Positions 50,143-61,888 of a stretch of DNA of 64,000 nt are shown here, one piece after another. Each line of letters begins with the position of its first letter. The stretch's first letter is position 1. The stretch is from DATBGZ01 sp036557785 (GTDB lineage: Bacteria > Actinomycetota > Actinomycetes > Mycobacteriales > Micromonosporaceae). A program made the position numbers and the translations under genes. The notes below the pieces were generated by a model that worked only from the letters and a program-made list of their open reading frames with translations, was not told the DNA's origin and did not search any database. The stretch is from assembly GCA_036557785.1 (NCBI GenBank), contig DATBGZ010000040.1, positions 9,043-73,042 on the forward strand, read 5' to 3'.

Positions 50143-50523
50143 GTGCTTCTCGCGGAGAACACCGGCTCCAACGCCGGGGCGAGCATATTCAGCTGGTTGC
50201 TCATCGTGGTGGTCATCGCCGCGTTCTATTTCCTGCTGATCCGGCCGAACAACCGGCGGCGGCGGGAAGAGATGGAATTGCAGCGCAACCTCTCGGTCGG
50301 CGACGAGGTGCGCACCGTCGGTGGCCTCTTCGGTACGGTCGTGGCGGCCGACGACGAGGCGGTCACGCTGGAAGCGGCTCCCGGCGTCGAGCTGCGCTTC
50401 GCGCGCGGGTCGATCGCCCGGGTGGTCACCCGCGCCGAGCGCGACGAGGAGCCGGTCGAGGAGGTCGACGCGGACGAGCAGACCGACGAGCCGGATGAGC
50501 AGAAGAAGTCAGGCAACACATGA
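50143..50523 (+). CDS. yajC: Preprotein translocase accessory subunit YajC
   Basis: A 126-residue protein with one N-terminal transmembrane helix (ASIFSWLLIVVVIAAFYFLL), then the conserved IRPNNRRRREEMELQRNLSV and a small beta domain (GDEVRTVGGLFGTVVAADDE). The C-terminal tail is strongly acidic (EEPVEEVDADEQTDEPDEQK). It associates with SecD and SecF, whose genes follow. GTG start. Confidence 0.95.
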   Translation: MLLAENTGSNAGASIFSWLLIVVVIAAFYFLLIRPNNRRRREEMELQRNLSVGDEVRTVGGLFGTVVAADDEAVTLEAAPGVELRFARGSIARVVTRAERDEEPVEEVDADEQTDEPDEQKKSGNT

Positions 50524-50744
50524 TCGAGTGCCCGGCCTGAGCCCAGCGAAGTTCCCGGGCCGGGCACCTGGGCAACTCCCCCGAAACCGTCCATACTCGT
50601 AAGCCGCAGCGCCGACCACCGTCAGCACGCCAGCCCGGACGCGGCGTGACTGACCCCGATGGACCACCGTCGGCGAGACCGCGGCGCCCAGCCCCTCCCG
50701 CCGCACGACTACCAGCGGGCCACACCAACAGGAGACTGAACACC

Positions 50745-52688
50745 GTGGCACCACCCTCCTCGGGCCAGATGCGCCCGTCGCGGTACCTGTTCACGCTCGC
50801 CGCGATCTTCGTCGTGCTCTATGCCCTGGTGCTCGGGACCGGCGGCGGGTCGTTCCGGGACCACCTGGCTCCCAAGCTCGCCATCGACCTGGCCGGCGGA
50901 ACATCGATGATCCTGCAGGCGCGCACGCCGGACGGTAAGGCACCCGACCCCGGCAACCTGGAGCAGGCGCGGCAGATCATCGAGCGCCGGGTGAACGCCT
51001 TCGGCGTCTCTGAGGCAGAGGTCTTCACGCAGGGCAACGACAAGATCGTCGTCTCTGTACCGGGACAGAGCAACGACTCGATCCGCCAGGTCGGTACGCC
51101 GGCCCAGATGCGCTTCCGCAAGGTCCTGGCGGAGGTGACGGACGTCGCCGGTCCCGCCCCGACGGCCACCCCGTCCGGCAGCGCCAGCCCGTCAGCGAGC
51201 GGCAGCCCAACGGCGACGGCGACACCGAACGCGACGGCCACACCGAACGCGACGGCCACACCGAACGCGACCACGCCGGCGGCCGCCGCGACGCCGGGGC
51301 CGACGCCTTCGCCAACGCAGAATGCCCTGCCGACGCTGCAGGCAGTGCAGGCGAAGGTCGGGGGCGACGCGTACAACGCCGCGAACAACATCGATGTCGC
51401 CGCGGTCGCCCAGTCCAGCCTGGACGTGACCAGCGACACGACGCTGATGGCCCAGCTCGAGCCCTTCCGGAAGCTGACCCCCGAGGAGATCTCGGTCCTG
51501 CCGTACAACATCCAGTTCGTGGTGCCCCAGATCGGCTGCGACGCGCTCAACGCGCGCCCGGTCGGCTCGATCGTCGACCCGGGTCAGCGGGCCGTCGCGT
51601 GCGGCGCCGAGGGCTCGAACCTGACCGGGACCAAGCTGCTGCTCGACGTGGCGAAGGCCGTGGGCACCGACCTGTCCAATGCGCAGGCGAACATCGACCA
51701 GAGCAGCGGCGTGGGTCAATGGCAGATCGACCTGACCTTCAGCAGCTCGGGGGCCGACAAGTGGCAGGCCGTGACGAGCGAGGCCTGGAACAACACCGGC
51801 GACCCGTGGACCTCCGGGGCGGGCGCGGCGGGAATCCCGGCGAACCCGAACTGCATCACCACCAGCCCGAGCGACACGGACTCCAGCCGCAACGTCTGCC
51901 TGGTCGCGGCCGTGCTCGACAATGAGATCGTCACGGCCCCGGCGATCAACGGGGTGCTGAGCACGAACTCGCGGATCACCGGCCAGTTCACCAAGGACAG
52001 CGCTCAACTGCTCGCCAACCAGCTCAAGTACGGCGCCCTCCCGGTCTCGTTCGAGATCGCCTCGCTGAGCTCGATCACCGCGACCGAGGGCGCGGACTTC
52101 CTGCGCGCGGGTCTGCTCGCCATGGGCGTCGGCATGATCCTGGTCGTGGCCTACGCGTTCTTCTACTACCGGCTGCTCGGTTCGGTGATCACGCTGAGCC
52201 TCGTGCTCTCGGCGTTGCTCACCTTCGGCATGCTCGTCGGTCTCGGGCGTGCCATGGGCTTCACGCTCTCGTTGGCGGGCATCGCGGGGTTCATCGTGTC
52301 GCTCGGCGTCGCCGCCGACTCCTTCGTCATCTACTTCGAACGGCTCAAAGACGAGATACGCGAAGGACGCAACCCCAAGGTGGCGGTGAACCGGGCCTGG
52401 CATCGGGCGCGCCGGACGATCATCACGGCGAACGCGGTAACCATCATGGCCGCGGTCGTGCTCTACCTGATCGGTACCAGCCAGGTGCAGGGCTTCGCGT
52501 TCGCGCTGGGCCTCGCGACGACCCTGGACCTCGTCATCGTCTTCCTGTTCCGCCATCCGATGATGACGATGCTCGCCCGCACGCCCGCGTTCCTCTCGCC
52601 GCGCGTGAGTGGCCTGGGCCGGCTCCTGCAGCACGCGGACAGTGGGGCGGAAGGCGTGACCCGCCGGACCCGGACCAAGGAGGCCTGA
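50745..52688 (+). CDS. secD: Protein translocase subunit SecD
   Basis: A 647-residue RND-type membrane protein that uses proton motive force to aid late steps of Sec export. One N-terminal helix (SRYLFTLAAIFVVLYALVLG), the P1 domain with LAIDLAGGTSMILQA, and a C-terminal block of five helices including LAGIAGFIVSLGVAADSFVI and YFERLKDEIREGR are in order. A Pro/Thr/Ser/Ala-rich insertion of about 70 residues, with TATPNA repeated three times, interrupts the periplasmic region, as often in actinobacteria. GTG 50745 is preceded by AGGAGA; an upstream GTG at 50646 would add a disordered tail. Confidence 0.96.
   Translation: MAPPSSGQMRPSRYLFTLAAIFVVLYALVLGTGGGSFRDHLAPKLAIDLAGGTSMILQARTPDGKAPDPGNLEQARQIIERRVNAFGVSEAEVFTQGNDKIVVSVPGQSNDSIRQVGTPAQMRFRKVLAEVTDVAGPAPTATPSGSASPSASGSPTATATPNATATPNATATPNATTPAAAATPGPTPSPTQNALPTLQAVQAKVGGDAYNAANNIDVAAVAQSSLDVTSDTTLMAQLEPFRKLTPEEISVLPYNIQFVVPQIGCDALNARPVGSIVDPGQRAVACGAEGSNLTGTKLLLDVAKAVGTDLSNAQANIDQSSGVGQWQIDLTFSSSGADKWQAVTSEAWNNTGDPWTSGAGAAGIPANPNCITTSPSDTDSSRNVCLVAAVLDNEIVTAPAINGVLSTNSRITGQFTKDSAQLLANQLKYGALPVSFEIASLSSITATEGADFLRAGLLAMGVGMILVVAYAFFYYRLLGSVITLSLVLSALLTFGMLVGLGRAMGFTLSLAGIAGFIVSLGVAADSFVIYFERLKDEIREGRNPKVAVNRAWHRARRTIITANAVTIMAAVVLYLIGTSQVQGFAFALGLATTLDLVIVFLFRHPMMTMLARTPAFLSPRVSGLGRLLQHADSGAEGVTRRTRTKEA
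51217..51272 (+). repeat. 18-base tandem repeat in secD
   Basis: GCGACGGCCACACCGAAC is repeated three times with minor changes, encoding TATPNA units in the extracytoplasmic linker. Copy number probably varies between strains. Confidence 0.75.
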
Positions 52689-52689
52689 C

Positions 52690-54051
52690 GTGACCGACGT
52701 GATCACCACTCCCACCGGGGTCGGCGGCAGAGCCACCCGGCGGCTGCGTGACCTCGCAAGCCGGCTGTACCACGGCGAGGCGGGCATCGATGTCGTCGGC
52801 AAGCGGCGGTACTTCTACGGCGTCGCGGCGGCGATCCTGCTCATCGGGCTCGTCACGGTGTTCGTGCGACCCTTCAACATCGGCATCGAGTTCAAGGGCG
52901 GCAACAGCTTCACCGTGCCGGCGAGCGTCGGCACGCTCGAGCAGGTGCGGGGCGCCGTTGTCGACACCGGCGCCGATGTCGCCTCGGCACAGCGCATCGG
53001 CGGCTCGAGCGGCGACTCGTACCTGATCAAGGTCCCGACACTCGACCCGGACGCCAGCGTGAACAACGCGAAGGCACTGCAGATACGCGACCAGGTCGCC
53101 GCCCGGTTCGGCATCGACCCGTCGGTGATCAGCGAGGAGCAGGTCAGCGGCACCTGGGGCGGGTCGGTCACCAAGCAGGCGATCATCGGCACGGTCGTCT
53201 TCCTGGTCCTCGTGGTGGTCTATCTGTCGGCCGTGTTCCGCGAGTGGAAGATGGCGGTCGCGGCCCTCGCCGCGCTGTTCCAGAACCTGATCCTGACCGC
53301 GACCGTGTACCTGCTGGTCGGCTTCGAGGTGAGCCCGGCGACCGTGATCGGCTTCCTGACGATCCTGGGCTTCGCCCTCTACGACGTCGTGGTCGTCTTC
53401 GACAAGGTCCGGGAGAACACCCGCGGCATCACAGGCAACCCGAACCGCACGTACGGCGAGGCGGCCAACCTGGCGGTGAACCAGACGCTGATGCGGTCGA
53501 TCAACACGGGCATCGTGGCGCTGCTGCCCGTCGGCGGCCTGCTCTTCGTGGGGGCGTTCATCCTGCGTGCAGGCACCCTCAAGGACCTCGGGCTGGTGCT
53601 GTTCATCGGTATGCTCGCGGCCGTCTACTCGTCGATCTTCTTCGCCACCCCCGTGCTGGTCGACCTCAAGGAGGCCGAGCCGACGTTCAAGCAGCACAAG
53701 GCGCGCGTGCTGGCCCGGCGGGCCAGCGGCGAGCCGGAACGCCGGCAGAAGGCGCTGCGTCCGGTCGCGCCGGGCGCGGGGGCGCGGGCAGCCAGGCCGC
53801 AGCCGGGTGCGGCCGCCGCGGGCCGGACCGCGGGGACCGGCCGTACGCCGGGGACCGGCCGGGCGGCGGGGACGCCCCGGGCGGCGGCGCCCACGTCGCG
53901 TGACGTCCCGCCGACCGATGTCCCCGAGGAGGAGACTGACCTGAACCTCGCCGGGACCGCGCCCCGGCCCGGTGCGCGCCCGGCCCCGCGCAAGCGCACC
54001 GGCGGAAAGTCGGGCGGCCGGCCGGGCGCCCGTGGCGGTCGCAGGCGCTGA
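52690..54051 (+). CDS. secF: Protein translocase subunit SecF
   Basis: A 453-residue RND-type partner of SecD with six helices. FVRPFNIGIEFKGGNSFTVP is the family signature after the first helix, and FLTILGFALYDVVVVFDKVR and ENTRGITG the conserved cytosolic loop. Residues beyond 340 form a long basic tail rich in Pro, Gly, Ala and Arg (ARPQPGAAAAGRTAGTGRTP and on), which has no counterpart in E. coli. It starts with GTG one base after the secD stop and ends 3 bases before apt. Confidence 0.96.
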   Translation: MTDVITTPTGVGGRATRRLRDLASRLYHGEAGIDVVGKRRYFYGVAAAILLIGLVTVFVRPFNIGIEFKGGNSFTVPASVGTLEQVRGAVVDTGADVASAQRIGGSSGDSYLIKVPTLDPDASVNNAKALQIRDQVAARFGIDPSVISEEQVSGTWGGSVTKQAIIGTVVFLVLVVVYLSAVFREWKMAVAALAALFQNLILTATVYLLVGFEVSPATVIGFLTILGFALYDVVVVFDKVRENTRGITGNPNRTYGEAANLAVNQTLMRSINTGIVALLPVGGLLFVGAFILRAGTLKDLGLVLFIGMLAAVYSSIFFATPVLVDLKEAEPTFKQHKARVLARRASGEPERRQKALRPVAPGAGARAARPQPGAAAAGRTAGTGRTPGTGRAAGTPRAAAPTSRDVPPTDVPEEETDLNLAGTAPRPGARPAPRKRTGGKSGGRPGARGGRRR

Positions 54052-54054
54052 CCC

Positions 54055-54627
54055 GTGGGCGCTGACCGGACAGACAGCGGCGGGCACATAGCGCAGGTCG
54101 TGGCCCGGCACGTCGTCGACGTGCCGGGCTTTCCCACCGAGGGGATCCTCTTCAAGGACCTGAGCCCGCTCTTCGCCGACGGGCCGGCGTTCCGCGAGGT
54201 CACCGACGCGATCGTGGCTCACTACGGGCAGCACACGCAGCCCGGTGACGGGGCCGGTTTCGACATCGTGGCCGGCGTGGAGGCGCGCGGCTTCCTCGTG
54301 GCTGCCGCCGTGGCCTACGCGACCGGGGTCGGCGTGGTGCCGATCCGCAAGGCCGGGAAGTTGCCGCGGGCCACGCACTCCGCCTCGTACGAGCTGGAGT
54401 ACGGCTCGGCCACGCTGGAGGTGCACGCCGACGCGTTCATCGCGGGACAGCGGGTGCTCGTGGTGGACGACGTGCTCGCCACGGGTGGGACCGCGGCGGC
54501 CACGCTCGGGTTGGTCGAGGCGGCCGGCGGCACTGTGGCGGGGTTCACCGTGCTGCTGGAGTTGTCGTTCCTTTCCGGCCGGCAGCGGCTGGCCGGGCGT
54601 CCGGTGCACGCGCTGCTGACCGTCTGA
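54055..54627 (+). CDS. apt: Adenine phosphoribosyltransferase
   Basis: A 190-residue purine salvage enzyme that makes AMP from adenine and PRPP. VPGFPTEGILFKDLSPLFAD is the N-terminal hood, GVEARGFLVAAAVAYATGVG the pyrophosphate loop, and VLVVDDVLATGGTAAATL the PRPP-binding motif. GTG start, directly after secF; it is the usual link between secDF and relA in actinobacteria. Confidence 0.96.
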   Translation: MGADRTDSGGHIAQVVARHVVDVPGFPTEGILFKDLSPLFADGPAFREVTDAIVAHYGQHTQPGDGAGFDIVAGVEARGFLVAAAVAYATGVGVVPIRKAGKLPRATHSASYELEYGSATLEVHADAFIAGQRVLVVDDVLATGGTAAATLGLVEAAGGTVAGFTVLLELSFLSGRQRLAGRPVHALLTV

Positions 54628-54664
54628 TGACCCCCGGCCACGGCCGGCGAGGGCGAACAGAGGC

Positions 54665-54670
54665 TAGGAT
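54665..54670 (+). promoter_or_regulatory. -10 box before relA (TAGGAT)
   Basis: TAGGAT predicts a start near 54677, a short leader with GGAGGG, and the GTG at 54700. Confidence 0.45.
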
Positions 54671-54699
54671 GGTCGTTCCAGGAGGGTGAGGAGCGGCCT

Positions 54700-57336
<2,637 letters not shown>

Positions 57337-57365
57337 CCGCACGCCCGGTACGGCGAGGCGTACGG

Positions 57366-58412
57366 CTAGCTGCCCGTGGCGGAACTGGTCGCCGTCGCAG
57401 CGGGCGTGGCGGTGGGCGTGGGCGTGGCGGTGGGCGTGGGCGTCGCGGTGGGCGTCGGCGTCGCGGTGGGCGCGCTCGAGGTCGGCTTGATCGGACCCAC
57501 GGTCACCTTCTTGAACACGATCTTCACGATCGGCGTGCCGCCTCCGACGTCCATCTCGGTCGCCGGGTCGAAGCTGCCCGCGGCGACCTGCTCGATGACG
57601 TCCATCCCCGAGATCACCTTGCCCCAGAGCGGAAAGTCGCCGGAGAGCTGGCTCACCCCGTAGACGAAGAAGAACTGCGAACTGTTGCTGTCGGGGTCCT
57701 CGCCGTGGGCCATCGCGACATCGCCCGAGTGGTAGGCGGGCAGTTTGCCGGTCTGCAGGTTCTCCGAGGCGAAGGTGTAGTTGGGTCCGCCGTAGCCGGT
57801 TCCGCTCGGGTCACCGCACTGCAGGGCGAAGATGTCCGGGACGATCCGGTGACAGGAAGGGATCTTGCCGTCGTTGTTGTCGTAGAAGCCCTTGCTCGCC
57901 AGGTAGGCGATGCTGTTGGCGGTGCACGGGGTCTTCGAGTAGTCCATCTCGACCTCGATCTTGCCGAGGTTCGTGTCGAAGGTGACCACCTGGAAGCCCG
58001 ACTGCGGCGGCGTCGCGCTCGGGAAGCCCACGTCCTCGATGCCGTCGGGCAGCGGCGACAGCGAGGGCGAGGGCTGCACCGACCCGGAGGCGCTCGCGGA
58101 CGCCGAGGCGTCCGGCGAGGCGGTGGCGTCCGTGGCACTGGGCTCGGGCGTGGGCTGCGGGTAGGCCTCCTTGTACACGCAGGGGTACCCCGACGTCGAC
58201 GACTCGGCGCTCGGGGTGGCGGTTCCGCCGCCCGTCGTGGTCGCCACAATGACCCAGATCACCGTGCCGAGGACCACGGCGCCGGCCACGCCTCCCGCGA
58301 TCCGGGCCTGCAACACGCGCCGGCGCCGGGCGGCCTCGCGCCGGGCAGCCATCTGGCGCTCCAGGCGGGCCCGCGCCGCGGCGCGTTGGCGGTTGTCGCG
58401 TTCCGAGCTCAC
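57366..58412 (-). CDS. Membrane-anchored cyclophilin-type peptidyl-prolyl isomerase
   Basis: A 348-residue protein: a basic cytosolic N-terminus, one transmembrane helix (IAGGVAGAVVLGTVIWVIVA, about 38-57), a Ser/Ala/Pro linker, a cyclophilin domain (about 140-310) and a low-complexity PT/AT-rich tail. SCHRIVPDIFALQCGDPSGT retains the catalytic His-Arg and the GDPTG-like turn, and SNSSQFFFVYG the substrate-binding Gln. It would catalyse proline isomerisation outside the membrane. It corresponds to PpiB (Rv2582) next to relA in M. tuberculosis. It is the second gene of a pair with the following entry. Confidence 0.9.
   Translation of the reverse strand: MSSERDNRQRAAARARLERQMAARREAARRRRVLQARIAGGVAGAVVLGTVIWVIVATTTGGGTATPSAESSTSGYPCVYKEAYPQPTPEPSATDATASPDASASASASGSVQPSPSLSPLPDGIEDVGFPSATPPQSGFQVVTFDTNLGKIEVEMDYSKTPCTANSIAYLASKGFYDNNDGKIPSCHRIVPDIFALQCGDPSGTGYGGPNYTFASENLQTGKLPAYHSGDVAMAHGEDPDSNSSQFFFVYGVSQLSGDFPLWGKVISGMDVIEQVAAGSFDPATEMDVGGGTPIVKIVFKKVTVGPIKPTSSAPTATPTPTATPTPTATPTPTATPAATATSSATGS
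57402..57472 (-). repeat. 18-base tandem repeat in the cyclophilin tail
   Basis: GGCGTGGGCGTGGCGGTG and close variants are repeated about four times on the plus strand, encoding TATPTP units at the C-terminus. Confidence 0.75.
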
Positions 58413-58466
58413 TGGTCTGGACCTTTCGTCAGGGGTGGATCGGTCGGGTCTTCGGCTGCTCTGGCC

Positions 58467-59381
58467 TCACGAGCCGCCGGTGGTCGTGGGCGTCGCCTCG
58501 CCGGAGGCCGGCGAGGTCGGGGGCTCGCCGGAGGGTAGCTCGGTGGAGAGCTCGTCGGACACCTGGACCGAGCTGAAGGTCAGGTCGAGCTTGGGCGCGC
58601 CGACGCTCACCGCGGCGCCGTCGGTGTTGACCGCGCCGCCGTCGGCGATCTTCTGGATGAGATCCAGCCCCGTGCTGACCTCACCGATCTGGGTGTAGTC
58701 CGGCGGCAGGGCGGTGCCGTCCTGGTACACGAAGATGAGCTGCGAGCCCGTGGCGTTGACGTCGATGTTGGAGAGCAGGACCGCGCCCTTGGCGTAGTAG
58801 CTGTTGGGGTCGGCATCGGGCGTCGCCGAGACATCAGGCGCCGGTGAGGCGGTACCGAGCGGTTGGCGCGGCAGGCCCTCGTTGGGGAACTGGTAGCCGG
58901 GGCTGCTCGTCGAGTCGCCCGTCTTGCTCCCGCAGGTGAGGACATAGAGGGTCGTGTCGAGCGCGTGGCACTTGGTGCCGTTGTAGAAGCCGCTCCCGGC
59001 GAGGAAGCCGACGCTGGCGGCTCCGCAGAAGGCCGAGTGGACGTCGATGATGGCCCGGATCTCACCGAGGTTCGTGGAGATCACCAGGTTCTGGACGCCC
59101 TCGGTCGGCACGTCCGTGGGCGGCAGGCCCGTATCCTCCACGCCGGTGGTGATGTCGCGCGGGGTCCACGTGCAGGTGGGCAACGTCACCGACTCGCCCG
59201 AGCTGCCCGAGAAGCCGCCGAGCAGCCAGGTCGTGCCGAGACCGAGGACGACCAGTGCGAGCGCACCACCAATGGCGGCCTGGACGCGACGGCGGCGGCG
59301 CTGCTGGGCCGCTAGCCTCGCCATCCGGCGCTCCGCACGGGCCCGCTCCAACTGGCGCGCCCGGTTGCTCTTGGATGCCAC
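58467..59381 (-). CDS. Membrane-anchored cyclophilin-like protein, probably inactive
   Basis: A 304-residue paralogue of the preceding cyclophilin, with an N-terminal helix (IGGALALVVLGLGTTWLLGG, about 37-56) and the same overall layout (LVISTNLGEIRAIIDVHSAF to DLIQKIADGGAVN). Where its neighbour has SCHRIVPDIFALQCGDPSG, this protein has KCHALDTTLYVLTCGSKTG, so the catalytic Arg and the GDPTG turn are gone; the Gln region is GSQLIFVYQDG. It may bind prolines without isomerising them. It ends 54 bases before the active copy and is probably co-transcribed. Confidence 0.85.
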   Translation of the reverse strand: MASKSNRARQLERARAERRMARLAAQQRRRRRVQAAIGGALALVVLGLGTTWLLGGFSGSSGESVTLPTCTWTPRDITTGVEDTGLPPTDVPTEGVQNLVISTNLGEIRAIIDVHSAFCGAASVGFLAGSGFYNGTKCHALDTTLYVLTCGSKTGDSTSSPGYQFPNEGLPRQPLGTASPAPDVSATPDADPNSYYAKGAVLLSNIDVNATGSQLIFVYQDGTALPPDYTQIGEVSTGLDLIQKIADGGAVNTDGAAVSVGAPKLDLTFSSVQVSDELSTELPSGEPPTSPASGEATPTTTGGS

Positions 59382-59617
59382 GCGTCTACCTTCCCGGTCA
59401 AGAGCTTGCGCACCCGGCCGGGTGCCCAGTGATGGTCTGCTGTCTGCCGCGGTGGGCTGCTCGGGCGGCTGCGCTGGGCCGTCGGGGGACCTGACGCCCG
59501 GTCCACGGCGCGGACTCGGCAGAGTGTACGGGTATGGGCGCGCGGTGTTGCGCCGAGGTTGCCAACCGTGACCGACTTCCCAGGCAGAGCGGCGTCGATG
59601 GGAAAGGAGATGCGAAC

Positions 59618-60334
59618 GTGCTGGTCAGAGCCGTCGTGGCGACGGCGTTCGAGACGAACTGCTACGTGGTCGCGGCCGGTCGGGGCGAGCAGTGCGTGGT
59701 GGTCGACCCGGGCATCGGGGTGCTGCCCGCCGTCGATGCCGTGATCGCCGAGCACCACCTGCACCCCGCAGCCGTCCTGTTGACCCACGGGCACCTGGAT
59801 CACTGCTTCTCCGTGGCGCCCATCTGTGGTGCGCGGGGCATCACGGCGTACGTCCACCCCGGCGACCAGGCGATGGTGGCCGAGCCCGAAAAGTGGATCA
59901 CGGCCGGCCTGCTCGACATGTTCGCCGGGCGGTTGCCGTCCGCGGCCCCAGAGGACGTGGCCCCGCTGCCCGACGGCGCAACGGTGACGATCGCCGGACT
60001 GGAGCTACGCGTCGACCATGCCCCGGGGCATACCGGTGGCTCGGTGCTGTTCCGCCTCGCCGGGGTGGCCGAGACGCTGGACGCCCCGATGGTGCCCGAA
60101 CGGCTGCGCGGGGGCGACGAGGTCTGCCTCTCCGGCGATGTCCTCTTCGCCGGCTCGATCGGCCGTACCGACCTGCCCGGCGGCTCGATGCCGACGATGG
60201 TGCGCAGCCTGCGCGAGAAGATCCTTCCGTTGCCCGACGCGACCGTGGTGCTCTGCGGCCACGGGCCGGCCACGACCATCGGGCGGAAACGCCGTAGCAA
60301 CCCCTACCTTCTCGAGTTGATCGAGCACTCCTGA
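59618..60334 (+). CDS. MBL-fold hydrolase (glyoxalase II-like)
   Basis: A 238-residue metallo-beta-lactamase-fold hydrolase. LLTHGHLDHCFSV is the HxHxDH zinc motif, DHAPGHTGGSVLF the third His, LSGDVLFAGSIGRTDLPGGS the bridging Asp, and LCGHGPATTIGRKRRSNPYL the last His. The family includes glyoxalase II and persulfide dioxygenases; here only the hydrolase fold is safe. In M. tuberculosis the homologue Rv2581c also precedes hisS. GTG 59618 has AAAGGAGA upstream. Confidence 0.92.
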   Translation: MLVRAVVATAFETNCYVVAAGRGEQCVVVDPGIGVLPAVDAVIAEHHLHPAAVLLTHGHLDHCFSVAPICGARGITAYVHPGDQAMVAEPEKWITAGLLDMFAGRLPSAAPEDVAPLPDGATVTIAGLELRVDHAPGHTGGSVLFRLAGVAETLDAPMVPERLRGGDEVCLSGDVLFAGSIGRTDLPGGSMPTMVRSLREKILPLPDATVVLCGHGPATTIGRKRRSNPYLLELIEHS

Positions 60335-60384
60335 CCCGGCACGTGCCGCCGGTAATGCGCAGGGGGAAACCGTACGGTCTTGGC

Positions 60385-60390
60385 TAAGTT
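60385..60390 (+). promoter_or_regulatory. -10 box before the hisS upstream reading frame (TAAGTT)
   Basis: TAAGTT ends 6 bases before the GTG at 60397, which opens a 58-codon frame overlapping the start of hisS. The box is probably the hisS promoter. Confidence 0.4.
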
Positions 60391-60396
60391 GGCAGG

Positions 60397-60473
60397 GTGA
60401 GCACGAGGAGCGAGCGCCAGCGAGCCCCGCAGTTGCGAGCAACCGTGGCGAGGTTGCGAACGAGAGGCAGGCC
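60397..60473 (+). repeat. Micromonosporaceae-like recurrent block before hisS
   Basis: The segment with GTGAGCACGAGGAGCGAGCG, CCAGCGAGCCCCGCAGTTGC and a second GTTGCGAACGAG closely resembles a block I remember at many gene starts in Micromonospora and Salinispora genomes. It is a short dispersed repeat rather than part of hisS. Confidence 0.35.
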
Positions 60474-60475
60474 CG

Positions 60476-61828
60476 GTGAGCAGGATCGCCCCGTTGAGCG
60501 GGTTCCCCGAATGGCAGCCACCGCAGCGCATGATCGAGCAGCGGGTGCTCGACCACCTGCGCACGACGTTTGAGCTGTACGGCTTCGCGCCCCTGCAGAC
60601 GCGCGCCGTCGAGCCGCTCGACCAGCTCCTGCGCAAGGGCGAGACCTCCAAGGAGGTCTATGTCCTGCGCCGCCTTCAGGAGGCCCCCGACCAGCCCGGG
60701 TCGGGCGGCGGGCGCCCGGAGGAGCAGCTCGGGCTGCACTTCGATCTCACCGTACCGTTTGCCCGGTTCGTCCTGGAGAACGCGGGCAAGCTCCAGTTTC
60801 CGTTCCGGCGCTACCAGATCCAGCAGGCGTGGCGGGGAGAGCGGCCACAGGAGGGGCGCTACCGGGAGTTCACCCAGGCCGACATCGACGTGGTGGACCG
60901 CGGCTCGTTGCCGTTCCACTACGAGGTGGAGATCCCGCTGATCATCGGCGACGCGCTCAGCGGACTGCCGGTCCCCCCGGTCCGGGTCCACGTCAACAAC
61001 CGCAAGCTCGCCCAGGGGTTCTACCGCGGCGTCGGGATCGGCGACGTCGAGGCGGCACTGCGCGCCGTGGACAAGCTCGACAAGATCGGCCCGGACGGCG
61101 TCGCGGAGCTGCTTGCCGCGACGGCCGGGGCGAGCCAGGCGCAGGCCAAGGCGTGCCTGGCGCTCGCGGAGATCGCCACGGCCGACGCGTCCTTTGTGGA
61201 CGCGGTGCGGGCGCTCGGGGTCAGCGATCCGCTGCTCGACGAGGGGCTGGCGGAGCTGGTCCGGGTCGTCGACGCGGCCGGGGAGCACAACCCAGGCCTG
61301 CTCCTGGCCGACCTGAAGATCGCCCGTGGCCTGGACTACTACACCGGCACCGTCTACGAGACCACGATGGTCGGGTACGAGCGGGTGGGGTCGATCTGCT
61401 CCGGCGGACGCTACGACAACCTCGCCACGTCGGGTGACCAGTCCTACCCGGGCGTCGGCATCTCGCTGGGCGTCTCCCGGATGCTCGGCGTCCTCTTTGG
61501 AGCCTCGGCGCTGACCGTCTCCCGATCGGTCCCGACCTGCGTCCTGGTCGCGCTGCCCTCCGACGAGCACAGAGCCGAGTGCGACCGCGTCGCGGCGGCG
61601 CTGCGCCGGCGCGGCATCCCGACCGAGGTGAGCCCGTCCGCCGACAAGTACGGCAGGCAGATCCGGTTCGCCCAGCGGCGCGGCATCCCGTACGTGTGGT
61701 TCCCCGGCGTCGACGGCGCCCCCGACGAGGTGAAGGACATTCGCTCCGGCGACCAGGTCGGTGCCGACCGTACGCTCTGGGCCCCCCCGCAGGAGGATCT
61801 GCACCCCACGATCGCCGCGTCGGCGTAG
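60476..61828 (+). CDS. hisS: Histidyl-tRNA synthetase
   Basis: A 450-residue class II aminoacyl-tRNA synthetase. LSGFPEWQPPQRMIEQRVLD opens it, motif 2 is visible in FRRYQIQQAWRGERPQEGRY, and the histidine-A loop in KIARGLDYYTGTVYET. The C-terminal anticodon-binding domain includes CVLVALPSDEHRAECDRVAA. GTG 60476 has only a weak AGGCAGG upstream. Order MBL hydrolase then hisS is conserved among actinobacteria. Confidence 0.97.
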   Translation: MSRIAPLSGFPEWQPPQRMIEQRVLDHLRTTFELYGFAPLQTRAVEPLDQLLRKGETSKEVYVLRRLQEAPDQPGSGGGRPEEQLGLHFDLTVPFARFVLENAGKLQFPFRRYQIQQAWRGERPQEGRYREFTQADIDVVDRGSLPFHYEVEIPLIIGDALSGLPVPPVRVHVNNRKLAQGFYRGVGIGDVEAALRAVDKLDKIGPDGVAELLAATAGASQAQAKACLALAEIATADASFVDAVRALGVSDPLLDEGLAELVRVVDAAGEHNPGLLLADLKIARGLDYYTGTVYETTMVGYERVGSICSGGRYDNLATSGDQSYPGVGISLGVSRMLGVLFGASALTVSRSVPTCVLVALPSDEHRAECDRVAAALRRRGIPTEVSPSADKYGRQIRFAQRRGIPYVWFPGVDGAPDEVKDIRSGDQVGADRTLWAPPQEDLHPTIAASA

Positions 61829-61876
61829 GTCGACCCGGGCCGATCGGTCCTCACCTCGGGGCACCGGTCGGATGAC

Positions 61877-61882
61877 TAGAGT
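61877..61882 (+). promoter_or_regulatory. -10 box of a leaderless promoter (TAGAGT)
   Basis: TAGAGT ends 6 bases before GTG 61889, favouring that codon over the in-frame GTG at 61883 directly after the box. Confidence 0.5.
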
Positions 61883-61888
61883 GTGCGC

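Noticed and set aside
60397..60475. Histidine attenuator leader peptide before hisS
   Set aside because: The short frame has no run of His codons and no terminator/antiterminator pair was seen.
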